Of a DNA stretch of 64,000 nucleotides, positions 6,462 to 15,683 are shown piece by piece; position 1 is the first letter of the stretch; each line of letters begins with the position of its first letter. The DNA lies in contig NZ_LIQZ01000087.1 of the NCBI RefSeq assembly GCF_001418655.1, positions 62,001 through 126,000 of the forward strand, written 5' to 3'. A model generated the notes under the pieces. The model did no database searches. It saw nothing but the letters and a program-made list of their open reading frames with translations, and was not told where the DNA came from. The DNA comes from Streptomyces phaeochromogenes. GTDB lineage: Bacteria > Actinomycetota > Actinomycetes > Streptomycetales > Streptomycetaceae. Both the position numbers and the translations under genes were made by a program.

Positions 6462-8561
6462 ATGGCGAGCAGTACGTACCGGGACGCCTGGGGCATCCCG
6501 CATCTCCGTGCCTCCGATCCGCTGCGACTGGCCTTCGCCCAGGGGAGGAACGCGGCGCGCGACAGGGCCTGGCAGATCGAGACCGAAAGGCATCGCTCGC
6601 AGGGCACCACCGCCTCCTTCCTCGGGCCGTCCGCCGTCCCCTGGGACCGTTTCGTCCGCCGGGCCCGGCTCGACGACACGGCCCGGCGCTGCTTCGAGAC
6701 GCTGGAGGAGGAGACGGCGGCCTGGGTGTCGGCGTACGTCGACGGCGTGAACGCCGGCCTTGAGCGGGGAGCCGCCGAAGCGCCGGAGTTCGCGGCCACG
6801 GGACTGACCCCGGGAACCTGGCAGAAGTGGACACCCCTCGGCGTCTGGCTCGCCCACCACATCCTCTTCGCCGGATTCCCGACCAAGCTGTGGCGCGAGG
6901 AGGTGGCACGCCGGCTCGGCGACGAGGCCCTCGAACTCTTCGCCGCGGACGGCCCCGCCACCTCGGGCTCCAACGGCTGGCTGGTCGCGGGCGACCGCAC
7001 CGCGTCCGGGGCCGCGCTCATCGCCGGCGACCCCCACCGCTTCATCCAGGACCCGGGCTTCTACCAGCAGATCCACCTCTCGTGCCCGGAGTACGACGTC
7101 GTCGGCTTCGCCGTCCCCGGAGTGCCCGGCATCGCGCACTTCGGCCACACCGGGACCGTGGCATGGGCCATCACCAACGCCATGTCCGACTACCACGACC
7201 TCTACCGGGAGCGGCTGCGCACTTCGGACGACGGCATCGAGGCGCTGGGGCCCGAAGGCTGGCGGCCGGCCGCCCATCACCGGGAGACCATCGAGGTCGC
7301 GGGCGGCGACCCGGTCGAGATCGACGTGATCGAGACGGAGCGCGGGCCGGTCATCATCGACGGACCCGCCGAGGGGGCCGAGGGCGACTCGGGACCCACC
7401 GCGCTCTCCGAAGGCATCAGTCTCCGCTACCCGCCCCGCGTCACCGAGGACCTGGGGTTCGACGTGCTCCCGGCCCTCCTCCGGGCCCGAACGGTCGCGG
7501 ACGTGGACCGGGCGCTCGACCGCTGGATCGAGCCGGTGAACGTCGTGCACGCAGCGGACACGTCCGGCGGGCTGCTGCACCGCGTTGCCGGATACGTGCC
7601 CGTACGCCATCGGGAGAACGGGCTGCGAATCGTGCCCGCCTGGCGGGGCGGGCGCGAGTGGCAGGGCCGCCACGACACACCTCGCGCCGAGGTGGACGGC
7701 ATCGCGGTGATGGCCAACGAGCGTGGCCTCGCGGCGCCGTTGGGCACGGAGTTCGCCCCGCCGTACCGCGCCGACCGTATCCAGCACCTGCTGCGCGCGT
7801 CACGGCAGTGGGAGCCCCACGACATGGCCGCCATCCACATGGACACCCAACTCGCTTCCGCCGCGCCCCTGTTGGGGCGAGTGGCACGGCTCGACGGACT
7901 CGGCCCCGAGGCGGAGCGGCTGAGGGCTCGGCTGCTGGCCTGGAACCGGCACATGGACGCCGACAGCACCGCCGCCGCGGGCTACGCCCGGCTGCGCTCC
8001 GCGGTCGTACAACGGGTAGCGGCAGCCCCCGAGTTGAAGAGTCTCGCCGTGCCGCCCCTGCCGTATCCCGTGGTGTTCGAGCCATGGCTGAACCTGACCG
8101 CGAAGGTCGCCTCCGCGCTGGAGAACCTGCTGGCCACCGAGCTGCTCCCGGGGCTGGACAGCGAGGCGGTGGTCCGGGCGGCTCTGGAGGAGACGGCGCG
8201 CCTGGAGCCCGTCACCTGGGGCGAACTGCACCGGCTCGCCCCCTCCCGGATCCTCCCCGTCGCTGAGGGCGAGGAGTGGCCCGGCCTCGGCGGGGACCAC
8301 GACTGCGTGCTGGCCACGTCGAGCACGCCAGGCCTGACGGATCTCAGCTCCCGAGGGCCGTCCGCCCGGTACGTCTGGGACCTCGCCCGCCGCGAGAACA
8401 GCCTCTGGACCGTGCCCCTGGGCGCACGCGGAATTCCCGGAGATCCGCACCGGCGGGACCAGCTTCCGCTGTGGCTGACCGGTCAACTCGCCCCTGTCGT
8501 CACCGATTTCGCGCTCCTCGTCGAAGAACCGGAGCACGGTTCCCGAAGTCTCGGAATGTGA
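6462..8561 (+). CDS. Penicillin acylase-family Ntn hydrolase, iron-box controlled
   Basis: A 699-residue protein of the penicillin amidase family (Ntn hydrolases). The family's autocatalytic serine lies in SGSNGWLV near residue 167, followed by the conserved GDPHRF and HFGHTGTVAWAITNAMSD segments; the C-terminal part gives the beta chain. Members cleave amide bonds and include beta-lactam acylases, acyl-homoserine-lactone acylases and PvdQ of pyoverdine maturation. Unlike most of these, no signal peptide is seen before residue 25, so this one looks cytoplasmic. ATG 6462 was chosen because GAGGAG lies just upstream; the longer frame from 6402 adds unconserved residues. The iron box upstream suggests it processes, releases or recycles a siderophore. 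Confidence 0.85.
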   Translation: MASSTYRDAWGIPHLRASDPLRLAFAQGRNAARDRAWQIETERHRSQGTTASFLGPSAVPWDRFVRRARLDDTARRCFETLEEETAAWVSAYVDGVNAGLERGAAEAPEFAATGLTPGTWQKWTPLGVWLAHHILFAGFPTKLWREEVARRLGDEALELFAADGPATSGSNGWLVAGDRTASGAALIAGDPHRFIQDPGFYQQIHLSCPEYDVVGFAVPGVPGIAHFGHTGTVAWAITNAMSDYHDLYRERLRTSDDGIEALGPEGWRPAAHHRETIEVAGGDPVEIDVIETERGPVIIDGPAEGAEGDSGPTALSEGISLRYPPRVTEDLGFDVLPALLRARTVADVDRALDRWIEPVNVVHAADTSGGLLHRVAGYVPVRHRENGLRIVPAWRGGREWQGRHDTPRAEVDGIAVMANERGLAAPLGTEFAPPYRADRIQHLLRASRQWEPHDMAAIHMDTQLASAAPLLGRVARLDGLGPEAERLRARLLAWNRHMDADSTAAAGYARLRSAVVQRVAAAPELKSLAVPPLPYPVVFEPWLNLTAKVASALENLLATELLPGLDSEAVVRAALEETARLEPVTWGELHRLAPSRILPVAEGEEWPGLGGDHDCVLATSSTPGLTDLSSRGPSARYVWDLARRENSLWTVPLGARGIPGDPHRRDQLPLWLTGQLAPVVTDFALLVEEPEHGSRSLGM

Positions 8562-8639
8562 TCGTCCGTTCTTCATGCGGACGAATGAAAGGCGAAGCAC
8601 CCTGGTTTTTCGCTCTCCCCGCTCGGACAGACCGGGGTC

Positions 8640-9218
8640 ATGGTTCACGGGAATTGGGCGGAGACTTCAGATGTGTCCGGGATCGGCGACCCGGAACTCC
8701 ATGAATCCCAGGAGGAGTTACAGAGGGCCTTGTCCTGGGAGGTGATCGCCGGCCACCGGGAGCGGCTGATGGGACTTGTCCGCCGGCGGCTTCCGAACAC
8801 GCAGGACGCGGAGGACTGCGTACAGGAGGCGATGCTGAGGACGGCCGCCTGTGGCGATCTGGACCGGGAGCGGATCGGTCCCTTTCTGACCTCGGTGGCT
8901 CTGCGCCTCTGTGCCGACAACCACCGCGAACAGGAGCGCAGCAGACGGCTGTTGCACCACACCGCCGATGTCCGTACGCCCGAGACCCCGGACGAGGGCG
9001 TCTGCGACCGGGACTTCGGGCGCTGGCTGCTCCGCCAGGTACACCTGCTGCGGGGCCGGGAACGGCAGGTCGTGCTCGCCCGCGCCCATGGCATCTCCAC
9101 TCTGGAATTCGCCCGCATCCACCAGATCTCGGTCAAGGCGGCCGAGGGCGCGTTCACCCGCGGTCGGGCGCGGCTCCGCCTGATCTGCGCCAGGGCCATG
9201 GACGGTGTCGTGGCGTAG
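8640..9218 (+). CDS. ECF-type RNA polymerase sigma factor
   Basis: A 192-residue sigma-70-family protein with only regions 2 and 4. Region 2 appears as LVRRRLPNTQDAEDCVQEAML (about residues 42-62), and region 4 as RERQVVLARAHGISTLEFARI plus a recognition helix near ISVKAAEGAFTRGRARLR. No anti-sigma factor is adjacent. It is followed by the XRE-cupin regulator in the same direction, with an 88-base gap. The signal and regulon cannot be read from the sequence. The start is ATG 8640, with ggggtc just before it. Confidence 0.8.
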   Translation: MVHGNWAETSDVSGIGDPELHESQEELQRALSWEVIAGHRERLMGLVRRRLPNTQDAEDCVQEAMLRTAACGDLDRERIGPFLTSVALRLCADNHREQERSRRLLHHTADVRTPETPDEGVCDRDFGRWLLRQVHLLRGRERQVVLARAHGISTLEFARIHQISVKAAEGAFTRGRARLRLICARAMDGVVA

Positions 9219-9306
9219 TCGGCGTACGCCGATTTCGAGCAACGCTCCCGATTTCTCCCGTCACGCTGTTCAATGAGCGTGAACGTATCTGTGAAAGGAG
9301 CCGTCC

Positions 9307-9957
9307 GTGTCCCCTGTGGTCGTGCCGCCCGTCGGCGCGCGCATCCGGCAGGCGCGCACGGCGCGGGGGATGAGCCTGCGCGGCCTCGCGCGGGAGATCG
9401 GGGTCTCCGCGAGCCTGATCTCCCAGATCGAGACCGGCAAGAGCCAGCCCTCGGTGAGCACCCTGTACGCGATCACCACCGCGCTCTCCATCCCGGTCGA
9501 GTCGCTCTTCGACGCGGAGGGGGAGACGGCCCGGACCCCGGCGACCGCGGCCGTGGGCACACCGCCCGACACCGTGCTGCACGCCCTCGCCGCCTTCGCC
9601 GCCGACCCCGGTCGCAGGATCGGACCGCTGGTCGGAGGTGGTGAGCGGGAGGTGCTGGAACTGGACTCGGGTGTTGTGTGGGAGCGTCTCGGCCATGTTC
9701 CGGGAGCGGACGTCGACTTCCTGCGCGTGACCTACCGGCCCGGCGGGACCTCATCCAGCGCGGGAGGCCTGATGCGGCACCCCGGGACGGAGTACGGCTA
9801 TCTGACCTCCGGCGAACTCGTCCTCACGCTCGGCTTCGAGGAGCATGTGATCCGGCCCGGCGACGCCGTCTGCTTCGAGTCGACGACCCCGCACCGCTAT
9901 CGCAACGACGGCAGCGAACCCGCTGTCGGCGTCTGGTTCGTGTTCAGTATGGGTTGA
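9307..9957 (+). CDS. XRE-family regulator with C-terminal cupin sensor domain
   Basis: A 216-residue regulator. An N-terminal Cro/CI helix-turn-helix (IRQARTARGMSLRGLAREIG, then SASLISQIETGKSQPSVSTL) occupies residues 11-65; a cupin fold with HPGTEYGYLTSGEL and PGDAVCFESTTPHRYRN fills the last ~90 residues. Proteins of this layout bind a small metabolite in the cupin barrel and control neighbouring catabolic genes. AAGGAG at 9294-9299 precedes the GTG start. The creatinase-fold gene starts 47 bases after its stop, so it most likely controls the 10005-16373 operon and may be co-transcribed with it. Confidence 0.9.
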   Translation: MSPVVVPPVGARIRQARTARGMSLRGLAREIGVSASLISQIETGKSQPSVSTLYAITTALSIPVESLFDAEGETARTPATAAVGTPPDTVLHALAAFAADPGRRIGPLVGGGEREVLELDSGVVWERLGHVPGADVDFLRVTYRPGGTSSSAGGLMRHPGTEYGYLTSGELVLTLGFEEHVIRPGDAVCFESTTPHRYRNDGSEPAVGVWFVFSMG

Positions 9958-10004
9958 CACTTTCCCCGGACGGTCGTTCACTCCGGATGAGGGTGGTGGT
10001 CGTC

Positions 10005-11345
10005 ATGGCAATCCGCACATTCGGACCGAACGCCGTCGACTGGGAACAGCGCATCGACCTCGACCGGCTGCGCGGGCAGCGGCTGGCCCGGCTCCACGAG
10101 GCACTGAACCGCTCCGAGCTGGGAGCGCTGCTCAGCTTCGACTTCGCCAACATCCGCTACATGTCGTCCACCCACATCGGCACCTGGGCGATGGACAAAC
10201 TGATCCGCTTCGCGCTGCTCGTCCGCGGCGGCGAACCGATCGTCTGGGACTTCGGCTCGGCCGCCCGCCACCACCAGCTCTACAACCCCTGGCTCGACTA
10301 CGGCGACGGCAAGGAAGGCAGCCCGCCCACCGGCGCCCGCGCCGGCATCTCCACCCTCCGCGGCGCCTTCCACCCGGACGCCGGCATCGGCGCGGACGTC
10401 GCGGCGAAGGTGGCCGCGGAACTGCGCGAACACGGCCTGGCGGGCGAGCCGTTGGGCGTCGACCTCGCCGAGATGCCCGTCCTCCACGCCCTCAAGGAAC
10501 AGGGCATCGACGTCGTCGACGGCCAGCAGGTCTTCCTGGAGGCCCGCCGCGTCAAGACGCCCGACGAGATCTCCCTCCTCACCCAGGCCTGCTCGATGGT
10601 CGACGCCGCCTACGAGGAGCTCTACGCCCACCTGCGACCTGGCATACGCGAGAACGAGTGCGTCGGACTCGTCAGCAAGGTCCTCTACGACCTCGGCAGC
10701 GAGTACGTCGAAGGCGTCAACGCCATCTCGGGCGAGCGCTGTTCACCGCATCCGCACGTCTACAGCGACCGGCTGATCCGCCCCGGCGACCCCGCCTTCT
10801 TCGACATCCTGCACAGCCACCTCGGCTACCGCACCTGCTACTACCGCACGTTCGCCGTCGGCAGCGCCTCGCCCGCCCAGCGCGACGCGTACATCCGCTG
10901 CCGCGCCTACATGGACGAGGCCATCTCCCTGGTCCGCCCCGGCGCCACGACCGCCGACATCGTCCAGGTCTGGCCGCGAGCCGAGGAGTTCGGCTTCCCG
11001 GACGAGACGGCCGCCTTCGCACTCCAGTACGGGCACGGGGTGGGCCTGTCCATCTGGGAGAAGCCGATCTTCAGCCGACTCGTCTCGCTCGACCATCCCG
11101 AAGTCCTCGAAGAGGGCATGGTGTTCGCCCTGGAGACCTACTGGCCGGCGGCGGACGGCTGGTCGGCGGCGCGCATCGAGGAGGAACTCGTCGTCACGGC
11201 CGACGGGTGCGAGGTGATCACCAAGTTCCCGGCCGAGGAACTCCTCGTCGCGGGCCGCAAGTACTGGACCGTCGGCGGCGAGCTCAACACCCGGCGCGAG
11301 TCCCAGTCCCACCTCAACACCCGCGAGGGCAGGGGGGAACGATGA
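10005..11345 (+). CDS. M24-family (creatinase/aminopeptidase P fold) hydrolase with an altered metal site
   Basis: A 446-residue 'pita-bread' protein: a creatinase-type N domain (residues 1-170) and an M24 catalytic domain. The ligand positions of M24 metalloenzymes can be followed. Asp267 (FFDILH) is present, but the second aspartate, 11 residues on, is Cys278 (TCYYRTF instead of D-x-[TS]-RTF). The histidine (YGHGVGL) and two glutamates (ALETYW, ARIEEEL) are kept. With one ligand replaced, it may act as a C-N hydrolase such as creatinase or ectoine hydrolase rather than a dinuclear peptidase. The family also includes the DMSP lyase DddP. ATG 10005 was chosen after gagggtgg; an ATG at 9987 is in frame. 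Its stop overlaps the next start (ATGA). Confidence 0.82.
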   Translation: MAIRTFGPNAVDWEQRIDLDRLRGQRLARLHEALNRSELGALLSFDFANIRYMSSTHIGTWAMDKLIRFALLVRGGEPIVWDFGSAARHHQLYNPWLDYGDGKEGSPPTGARAGISTLRGAFHPDAGIGADVAAKVAAELREHGLAGEPLGVDLAEMPVLHALKEQGIDVVDGQQVFLEARRVKTPDEISLLTQACSMVDAAYEELYAHLRPGIRENECVGLVSKVLYDLGSEYVEGVNAISGERCSPHPHVYSDRLIRPGDPAFFDILHSHLGYRTCYYRTFAVGSASPAQRDAYIRCRAYMDEAISLVRPGATTADIVQVWPRAEEFGFPDETAAFALQYGHGVGLSIWEKPIFSRLVSLDHPEVLEEGMVFALETYWPAADGWSAARIEEELVVTADGCEVITKFPAEELLVAGRKYWTVGGELNTRRESQSHLNTREGRGER

Positions 11346-12382
11346 CGCACGCCCCTCATCCGGACGCCTCCCGGCCGGAAGCCCACCAAAAGAAGGCCGG
11401 CGGCCCGGACGCCGCCCAACTCCTCTCGCTGTACGAGCAGATGGCCGTCATCCGGCGTACGGAGAAGGCCGCCCACGACCTGTTCATGTCCGGCCTCGTC
11501 AAGGGAACCACCCACCTCGCCGCCGGACACGAGGCCATTGCCGTCGGCGCGAGCGCGGCCCTGCGCGACGACGACTACGTCTTCGCCACCTACCGCGGCC
11601 ACCACCACGCACTGGCCCGCGGTGCGACCCCCGAGGAGTGCCTCGCCGAACTCATGAGCCGCGCCACCGGACTGTGCGGGGCCAAGGGCGGCTCGATGCA
11701 CCTGACCAAGGCATCGCGGAACATGCTCGGTTCGTACGCGATCGTCGGCGCCCATCTCCCGATGGCCGTCGGCGCCGCCTGGTCGGCCCGGCTGCGCGGC
11801 ACCGAACAGATCGCCGTGGCCTTCTTCGGCGACGGCGCCACCAACATCGGCGCGTTCCACGAGGCGCTCAACCTCGCCGCCGTGTGGAAGCTGCCCGTGC
11901 TGTTCGTCTGCGAGAACAACCTCTACATGGAGTACACCCCGATCGCCGACGTGACCGCGGTGGCCAACCCCGCGGCCGACCGGGCGCCCGCCTACGGCAT
12001 CCCCGGTGAGATCGTCGACGGCAACGACGTGGTCGCCGTCCAGGAGGCGGTGATCCGGCTCGCGGGTCGGGCCCGGGCAGGAGACGGGCCCAGCCTGCTG
12101 GAGGCGCAGACCTACCGGCACTTCGGCCACAGCCGCGCCGACCCGGCGACGTACCGCCCGGCGGAGGAGGTCGAGCGCTGGCTCAAGCACGACCCGCTGG
12201 ACGTGGCACGCGGCCGGCTCGCCGAACTCGGGGTGCCCGCAGGCACGGTCGCCGAGGCCGACGAGCGCGCAACCAGCCTCGTACAGGCGGCGGTTGAGGC
12301 CGCCAAGAACGCGCCCGCGCCCGATCCCCGGGAAGCGCTGACCGACGTGTGGGCCGACGGAGGTGCGGCGTGGCGGACGTGA
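11342..12382 (+). CDS. Thiamine-pyrophosphate dehydrogenase E1 component, alpha subunit
   Basis: A 346-residue E1-alpha protein of the pyruvate/acetoin/branched-chain 2-oxoacid dehydrogenase family. The TPP motif is seen as FFGDGATNIGAFHEALNLAAVWKLPVLFVCENN (positions 11822-11920). MFSGLVKGT-like and GAKGGSMHL segments of the substrate channel are present. It makes an alpha2-beta2 enzyme with the next gene, decarboxylating a 2-oxoacid or cleaving a 2-hydroxyketone such as acetoin. It begins in a 4-base overlap with the creatinase-fold gene and ends 13 bases into the beta gene. No E2 or E3 gene is present in the operon. Confidence 0.92.
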   Translation: MTHAPHPDASRPEAHQKKAGGPDAAQLLSLYEQMAVIRRTEKAAHDLFMSGLVKGTTHLAAGHEAIAVGASAALRDDDYVFATYRGHHHALARGATPEECLAELMSRATGLCGAKGGSMHLTKASRNMLGSYAIVGAHLPMAVGAAWSARLRGTEQIAVAFFGDGATNIGAFHEALNLAAVWKLPVLFVCENNLYMEYTPIADVTAVANPAADRAPAYGIPGEIVDGNDVVAVQEAVIRLAGRARAGDGPSLLEAQTYRHFGHSRADPATYRPAEEVERWLKHDPLDVARGRLAELGVPAGTVAEADERATSLVQAAVEAAKNAPAPDPREALTDVWADGGAAWRT

Positions 12383-13350
12383 TCACCTACCGGCAGGCGG
12401 TCGCCGAGGGCATCGCGCGGGAGATGCGGCGCGATCCGACGGTGGTGTGCCTGGGCGAGGACATCGGCGCGGCCGGCGGGGTGTTCAAGACGACCGCCGG
12501 ACTGCACGAGGAGTTCGGGTCCGGGCGGGTCTGGGACACGCCGATCTCCGAACAGGCCATCGTCGGGGCCGCGATGGGCGCCGCCATGACCGGCATGCGA
12601 CCCGTCGCAGAGATCATGTTCTCCGACTTCCTGGCCTGTTGCTGGGACTACCTCGCCAACGAGATACCCAAAGTGCGGTACATGACGGGTGGTCAGGTCA
12701 CCGTGCCGCTCGTGGTGCGCACGGCCAACGGCGGTGGACTCGGCTTCGGCGCACAGCACTCGCAGGCCACCGAGAACTGGGCGCTGACCGTCCCCGGGCT
12801 GAAGATCGCGGCACCCGCCACACCCGCAGACGTGACCGGCATGATGGCGGCAGCCATCCGCAGCGACGACCCCGTGGTCTTCTTCGAGCACAAGGGACTC
12901 CTCGCGACCAAGGGGGCGCCCGCGCCGCCGGACCACGTCGTCGAACTGGGGCGGGCGGCCGTCGTGCGCGAGGGCGCCGACATCACGCTCGTGGCCCTCG
13001 CCTCGATGGTGCCGGTGGCGCTCACCGCCGCCGAACGGCTGGCAGAGGAGGGCATCGACGCGGAGGTCGTCGACCTGCGCTGCCTGGTGCCGCTCGACAC
13101 CCGGACCGTACTCGGCTCCCTCGCGAAGACCTCACGGCTCGTGACCGTCGAGGAGAACCCGTACCAGGGCGGTTGGGGCGGCACGCTCGTGTCGGTCGTC
13201 GCCGACGAGGGATTCGGCCTCCTCGACGCGCCCGTGCGCCGGGTCGCCGCCGAATGCGTGCCCCTGCCCTTCGCGGACGCGCTCGAAGAGCAGGTGATCC
13301 CCACCGTCGACAAGGTCGTGACCAAGGTCCGCGACCTCACCGCGTACTGA
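12370..13350 (+). CDS. Thiamine-pyrophosphate dehydrogenase E1 component, beta subunit
   Basis: A 326-residue E1-beta subunit, with an N-terminal pyrimidine-binding domain (ITYRQAVAEGIAREM, CLGEDIGAAGGVF, ISEQAIVGAAMGAAM) and a C-terminal transketolase domain (AEVVDLRCLVPLDTRTV, TVEENPYQGGWG). The GTG start at 12370 is preceded by GGAGG at 12359-12363 within the end of the alpha gene, so the subunits are translationally coupled. It pairs with the alpha subunit; the acceptor (E2 lipoyl protein) must be encoded elsewhere, or the enzyme works without one. Confidence 0.92.
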   Translation: MADVITYRQAVAEGIAREMRRDPTVVCLGEDIGAAGGVFKTTAGLHEEFGSGRVWDTPISEQAIVGAAMGAAMTGMRPVAEIMFSDFLACCWDYLANEIPKVRYMTGGQVTVPLVVRTANGGGLGFGAQHSQATENWALTVPGLKIAAPATPADVTGMMAAAIRSDDPVVFFEHKGLLATKGAPAPPDHVVELGRAAVVREGADITLVALASMVPVALTAAERLAEEGIDAEVVDLRCLVPLDTRTVLGSLAKTSRLVTVEENPYQGGWGGTLVSVVADEGFGLLDAPVRRVAAECVPLPFADALEEQVIPTVDKVVTKVRDLTAY

Positions 13351-13379
13351 ACTCGGCAAGGAGAGAGGCGAGTAGGGCG

Positions 13380-14738
13380 ATGACGAATCGGATGCTCCTG
13401 CGCTCGGGCCACGTGATCTCGATGGACCCCGACATCGGGGACCTGCCCGGCGGTGACGTCCTCATCGAGGACGGAAAGATCGTGGCGGTCGACCGCGACA
13501 TCAGCGCGGACGCCGAGGTGCTCGACATGACGGGCCGCATCCTCGTGCCCGGCTTCGTCGACACCCACCGCCACACCTGGGAGGCGCCCATCCGCGGCTG
13601 CGCCCCCAACGCCACCCTCGACGACTACTTCGTGGAGGTCCTCGACACCTTCGCGCCCGTCTACACACCCGAGGACGTGTACGCGGGCAACCTGGCCGGT
13701 TCACTGGAGTGCCTGAACGCGGGCATCACCACGCTCGTCGACTGGTCCCACATCAACAACACCCCCGAGCATCCGGACGCCGCGGTCCAGGCACTCGGCG
13801 AGACCGGCATCCGCGCCCAGTACGCGTACGGCAGCGCCAACACCTCGCTCGCCGACTACTGGTACGAGAGCAAGATCTCGATTCCCGGGGACGACGTGCG
13901 CAGAGTGAGGGACCGTCACTTCGCCTCGGACGACGGGCTGTTGACCATGGGCCTCGCCACGCGTGGCCCCGGCTTCTGCATCAATGATGTCGTCGAGGCC
14001 GAATGGCGCCTCGCACGCGAACTGGGCATCCCCATCACCGTGCACGTCGGCATGGGACGGCTGGCGGGCCGGTTCGGAATGGTCAAGCAGCTCCACGATC
14101 TCGGGCTGCTCGGCTCCGACACCACCTATGTGCACTGCTGCTACTTCAGCGAGGAGGAGTGGCGGATGGTCGCCGACAGCGGCGGCACGGTCTCCGTCGC
14201 ACCGCAGGTGGAGCTGCAGATGGGGCACGGCTGGCCACCCGTGGCGAAGGCCATCGAACACGGGCTGCGGCCGTCCCTGAGCATCGACGTGGTCACCACC
14301 GTGCCCGGCGACATGTTCACCCAGATCCGTGCGGCCTTCGGCTCCGATCGGGCACGGGTGAACGCCGAATGCTGGCAGGCCGACATCCCCGTCCCCGAAA
14401 CGATGTTGACGGCACGTCAGTTGCTGGAGATCGCGACGGTGAACGGCGCGCATGTCGCGGGACTTGAGCACCGCACCGGTTCACTGACCCCCGGCAAGCG
14501 CGCCGACGTCGTCGCGATCGACGCGACCGCGCTCAACGTCGCGCCGCTCATCGACCCGGTGGCCGCCGTGACGCTGAGCGCGGACGTGTCCAACGTCGAG
14601 ACCGTCATCGTCGACGGCGTCGTCCGCAAGCGCGACGGCAGGCTGCTCGCCGACGTCGGGCGGGCCCGACGCCTGGTCGAGGAGTCCCGCGACCGCCTCG
14701 CGACAGCCGTCGAGGCACGCGGGAAGCAGCAGGCATGA
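13380..14738 (+). CDS. Amidohydrolase of the deaminase/AtzB-like branch
   Basis: A 452-residue amidohydrolase-superfamily protein: PGFVDTHRHTWE gives the HxH metal pair (about residue 60-62), TVHVGMG the third histidine, and VHCCYFSEEEW the fourth. SLSIDVVTT carries the aspartate, and SLTPGKRADVVAID closes the barrel. This branch covers aminohydrolases acting on cytosine, guanine, hydroxyatrazine and similar rings. It follows E1-beta by 29 bases with an aaggagag ribosome site, and its TGA overlaps the bicupin ATG. The substrate is unknown; the operon context suggests opening or deamination of a nitrogen compound. Confidence 0.87.
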   Translation: MTNRMLLRSGHVISMDPDIGDLPGGDVLIEDGKIVAVDRDISADAEVLDMTGRILVPGFVDTHRHTWEAPIRGCAPNATLDDYFVEVLDTFAPVYTPEDVYAGNLAGSLECLNAGITTLVDWSHINNTPEHPDAAVQALGETGIRAQYAYGSANTSLADYWYESKISIPGDDVRRVRDRHFASDDGLLTMGLATRGPGFCINDVVEAEWRLARELGIPITVHVGMGRLAGRFGMVKQLHDLGLLGSDTTYVHCCYFSEEEWRMVADSGGTVSVAPQVELQMGHGWPPVAKAIEHGLRPSLSIDVVTTVPGDMFTQIRAAFGSDRARVNAECWQADIPVPETMLTARQLLEIATVNGAHVAGLEHRTGSLTPGKRADVVAIDATALNVAPLIDPVAAVTLSADVSNVETVIVDGVVRKRDGRLLADVGRARRLVEESRDRLATAVEARGKQQA

Positions 14739-15658
14739 CGCACCACGTGATCCGGCGGGCGGCGGACGTCACGTTCGCCGCCCCGCCCCAACTGCCCTAC
14801 AGGAGCACGGGATTCACACGGCGGACCGTGGTCGGCGAGGAGGACGGCTCCGTGCACACGGGCTTCGGCGTCTGCGAACTGACGCCGGACGGGGCGATCG
14901 GGGCCCACGTCCACTCGTACGAGGAGTCCTTCCATCTGCTCGCCGGGACGGTGATCCTCGATACGCCCGAGGGCTCGTACCTCCTCGAAGAAGGCGACTA
15001 CGGGCTGCTGCCGACGGGCGTGCCGCACGCCTGGCGCGGAGCCGGGGACACCGCCGCACGCTGGGCGGACATGCTCGCACCGGTGCCGAGGGCGCGCTAC
15101 GGACACGACACCCGGGCGGTGCCCGCGCTGCCGGACCGCGAGTCGTTCCGCGAGCCGGTCCGGATCGACGTCCGGGACCCCCGCACCCGCTCGTTCGGCC
15201 ACTTCGAGGCCGCCCAGATGGACCCCGGCAAGCAGTCCCAGGACCTCCTCGCCGTGTCGGCCAGCATGCGCACCGCGCTGCTCGTCTACAGCGGGATCAC
15301 CGTGAAGATGATGGTGGACGCGGACCTGGGCGCGGTGGCCTCGACGATGTTCATGGTGCAGTACGCGGCCGACGGCGTCGCGGGCGCGCACGACCACCCC
15401 TTCGAGGAGACGTATCTGATCGTCGAGGGAACCGTGGACGCCGCCTTCGACGGCGAGCGGTACCGGCTGGGCGTGGGCGACGCCGCCTGGGCGGGCGCCG
15501 GTTGCGTCCACAGTTTCACCAACGCCGGTACGGGACCGGTGCGTTGGCTGGAGACCCAGGCGCCGCAGCCACCGTCGCGCCACTCCTACCGGTTCGCCCG
15601 CGACTGGGACCATCTGCGCGACGCACTGGGGGCAGAAGAAGGGGAGAAGAAGCCGTGA
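14735..15658 (+). CDS. Two-domain cupin (bicupin), ureidoglycine aminohydrolase-like
   Basis: A 307-residue protein with two cupin barrels. The first has HVHSYEESFHLLAGT (about residues 59-73) and GDYGLLPTGVPHAWR; the second has HDHPFEETYLIVEGT (about residues 218-232) and a later GDAAWAGAGCVHSF. Each barrel shows an H-x-H...E...H metal set. The layout is that of (S)-ureidoglycine aminohydrolase of allantoin degradation, but no other allantoin genes are here, so it may act on another amine or simply be a related cupin. It starts in an ATGA overlap with the amidohydrolase gene. Confidence 0.82.
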   Translation: MTHHVIRRAADVTFAAPPQLPYRSTGFTRRTVVGEEDGSVHTGFGVCELTPDGAIGAHVHSYEESFHLLAGTVILDTPEGSYLLEEGDYGLLPTGVPHAWRGAGDTAARWADMLAPVPRARYGHDTRAVPALPDRESFREPVRIDVRDPRTRSFGHFEAAQMDPGKQSQDLLAVSASMRTALLVYSGITVKMMVDADLGAVASTMFMVQYAADGVAGAHDHPFEETYLIVEGTVDAAFDGERYRLGVGDAAWAGAGCVHSFTNAGTGPVRWLETQAPQPPSRHSYRFARDWDHLRDALGAEEGEKKP

Positions 15659-15683
15659 GCCGTGACGTGCCGGGGGAGAGGCC

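Noticed and set aside
12363-13379. Upstream extension of the amidohydrolase frame over E1-beta
   Set aside because: The extension is the +1 frame of E1-beta; the real start is ATG 13380 after aaggagag.
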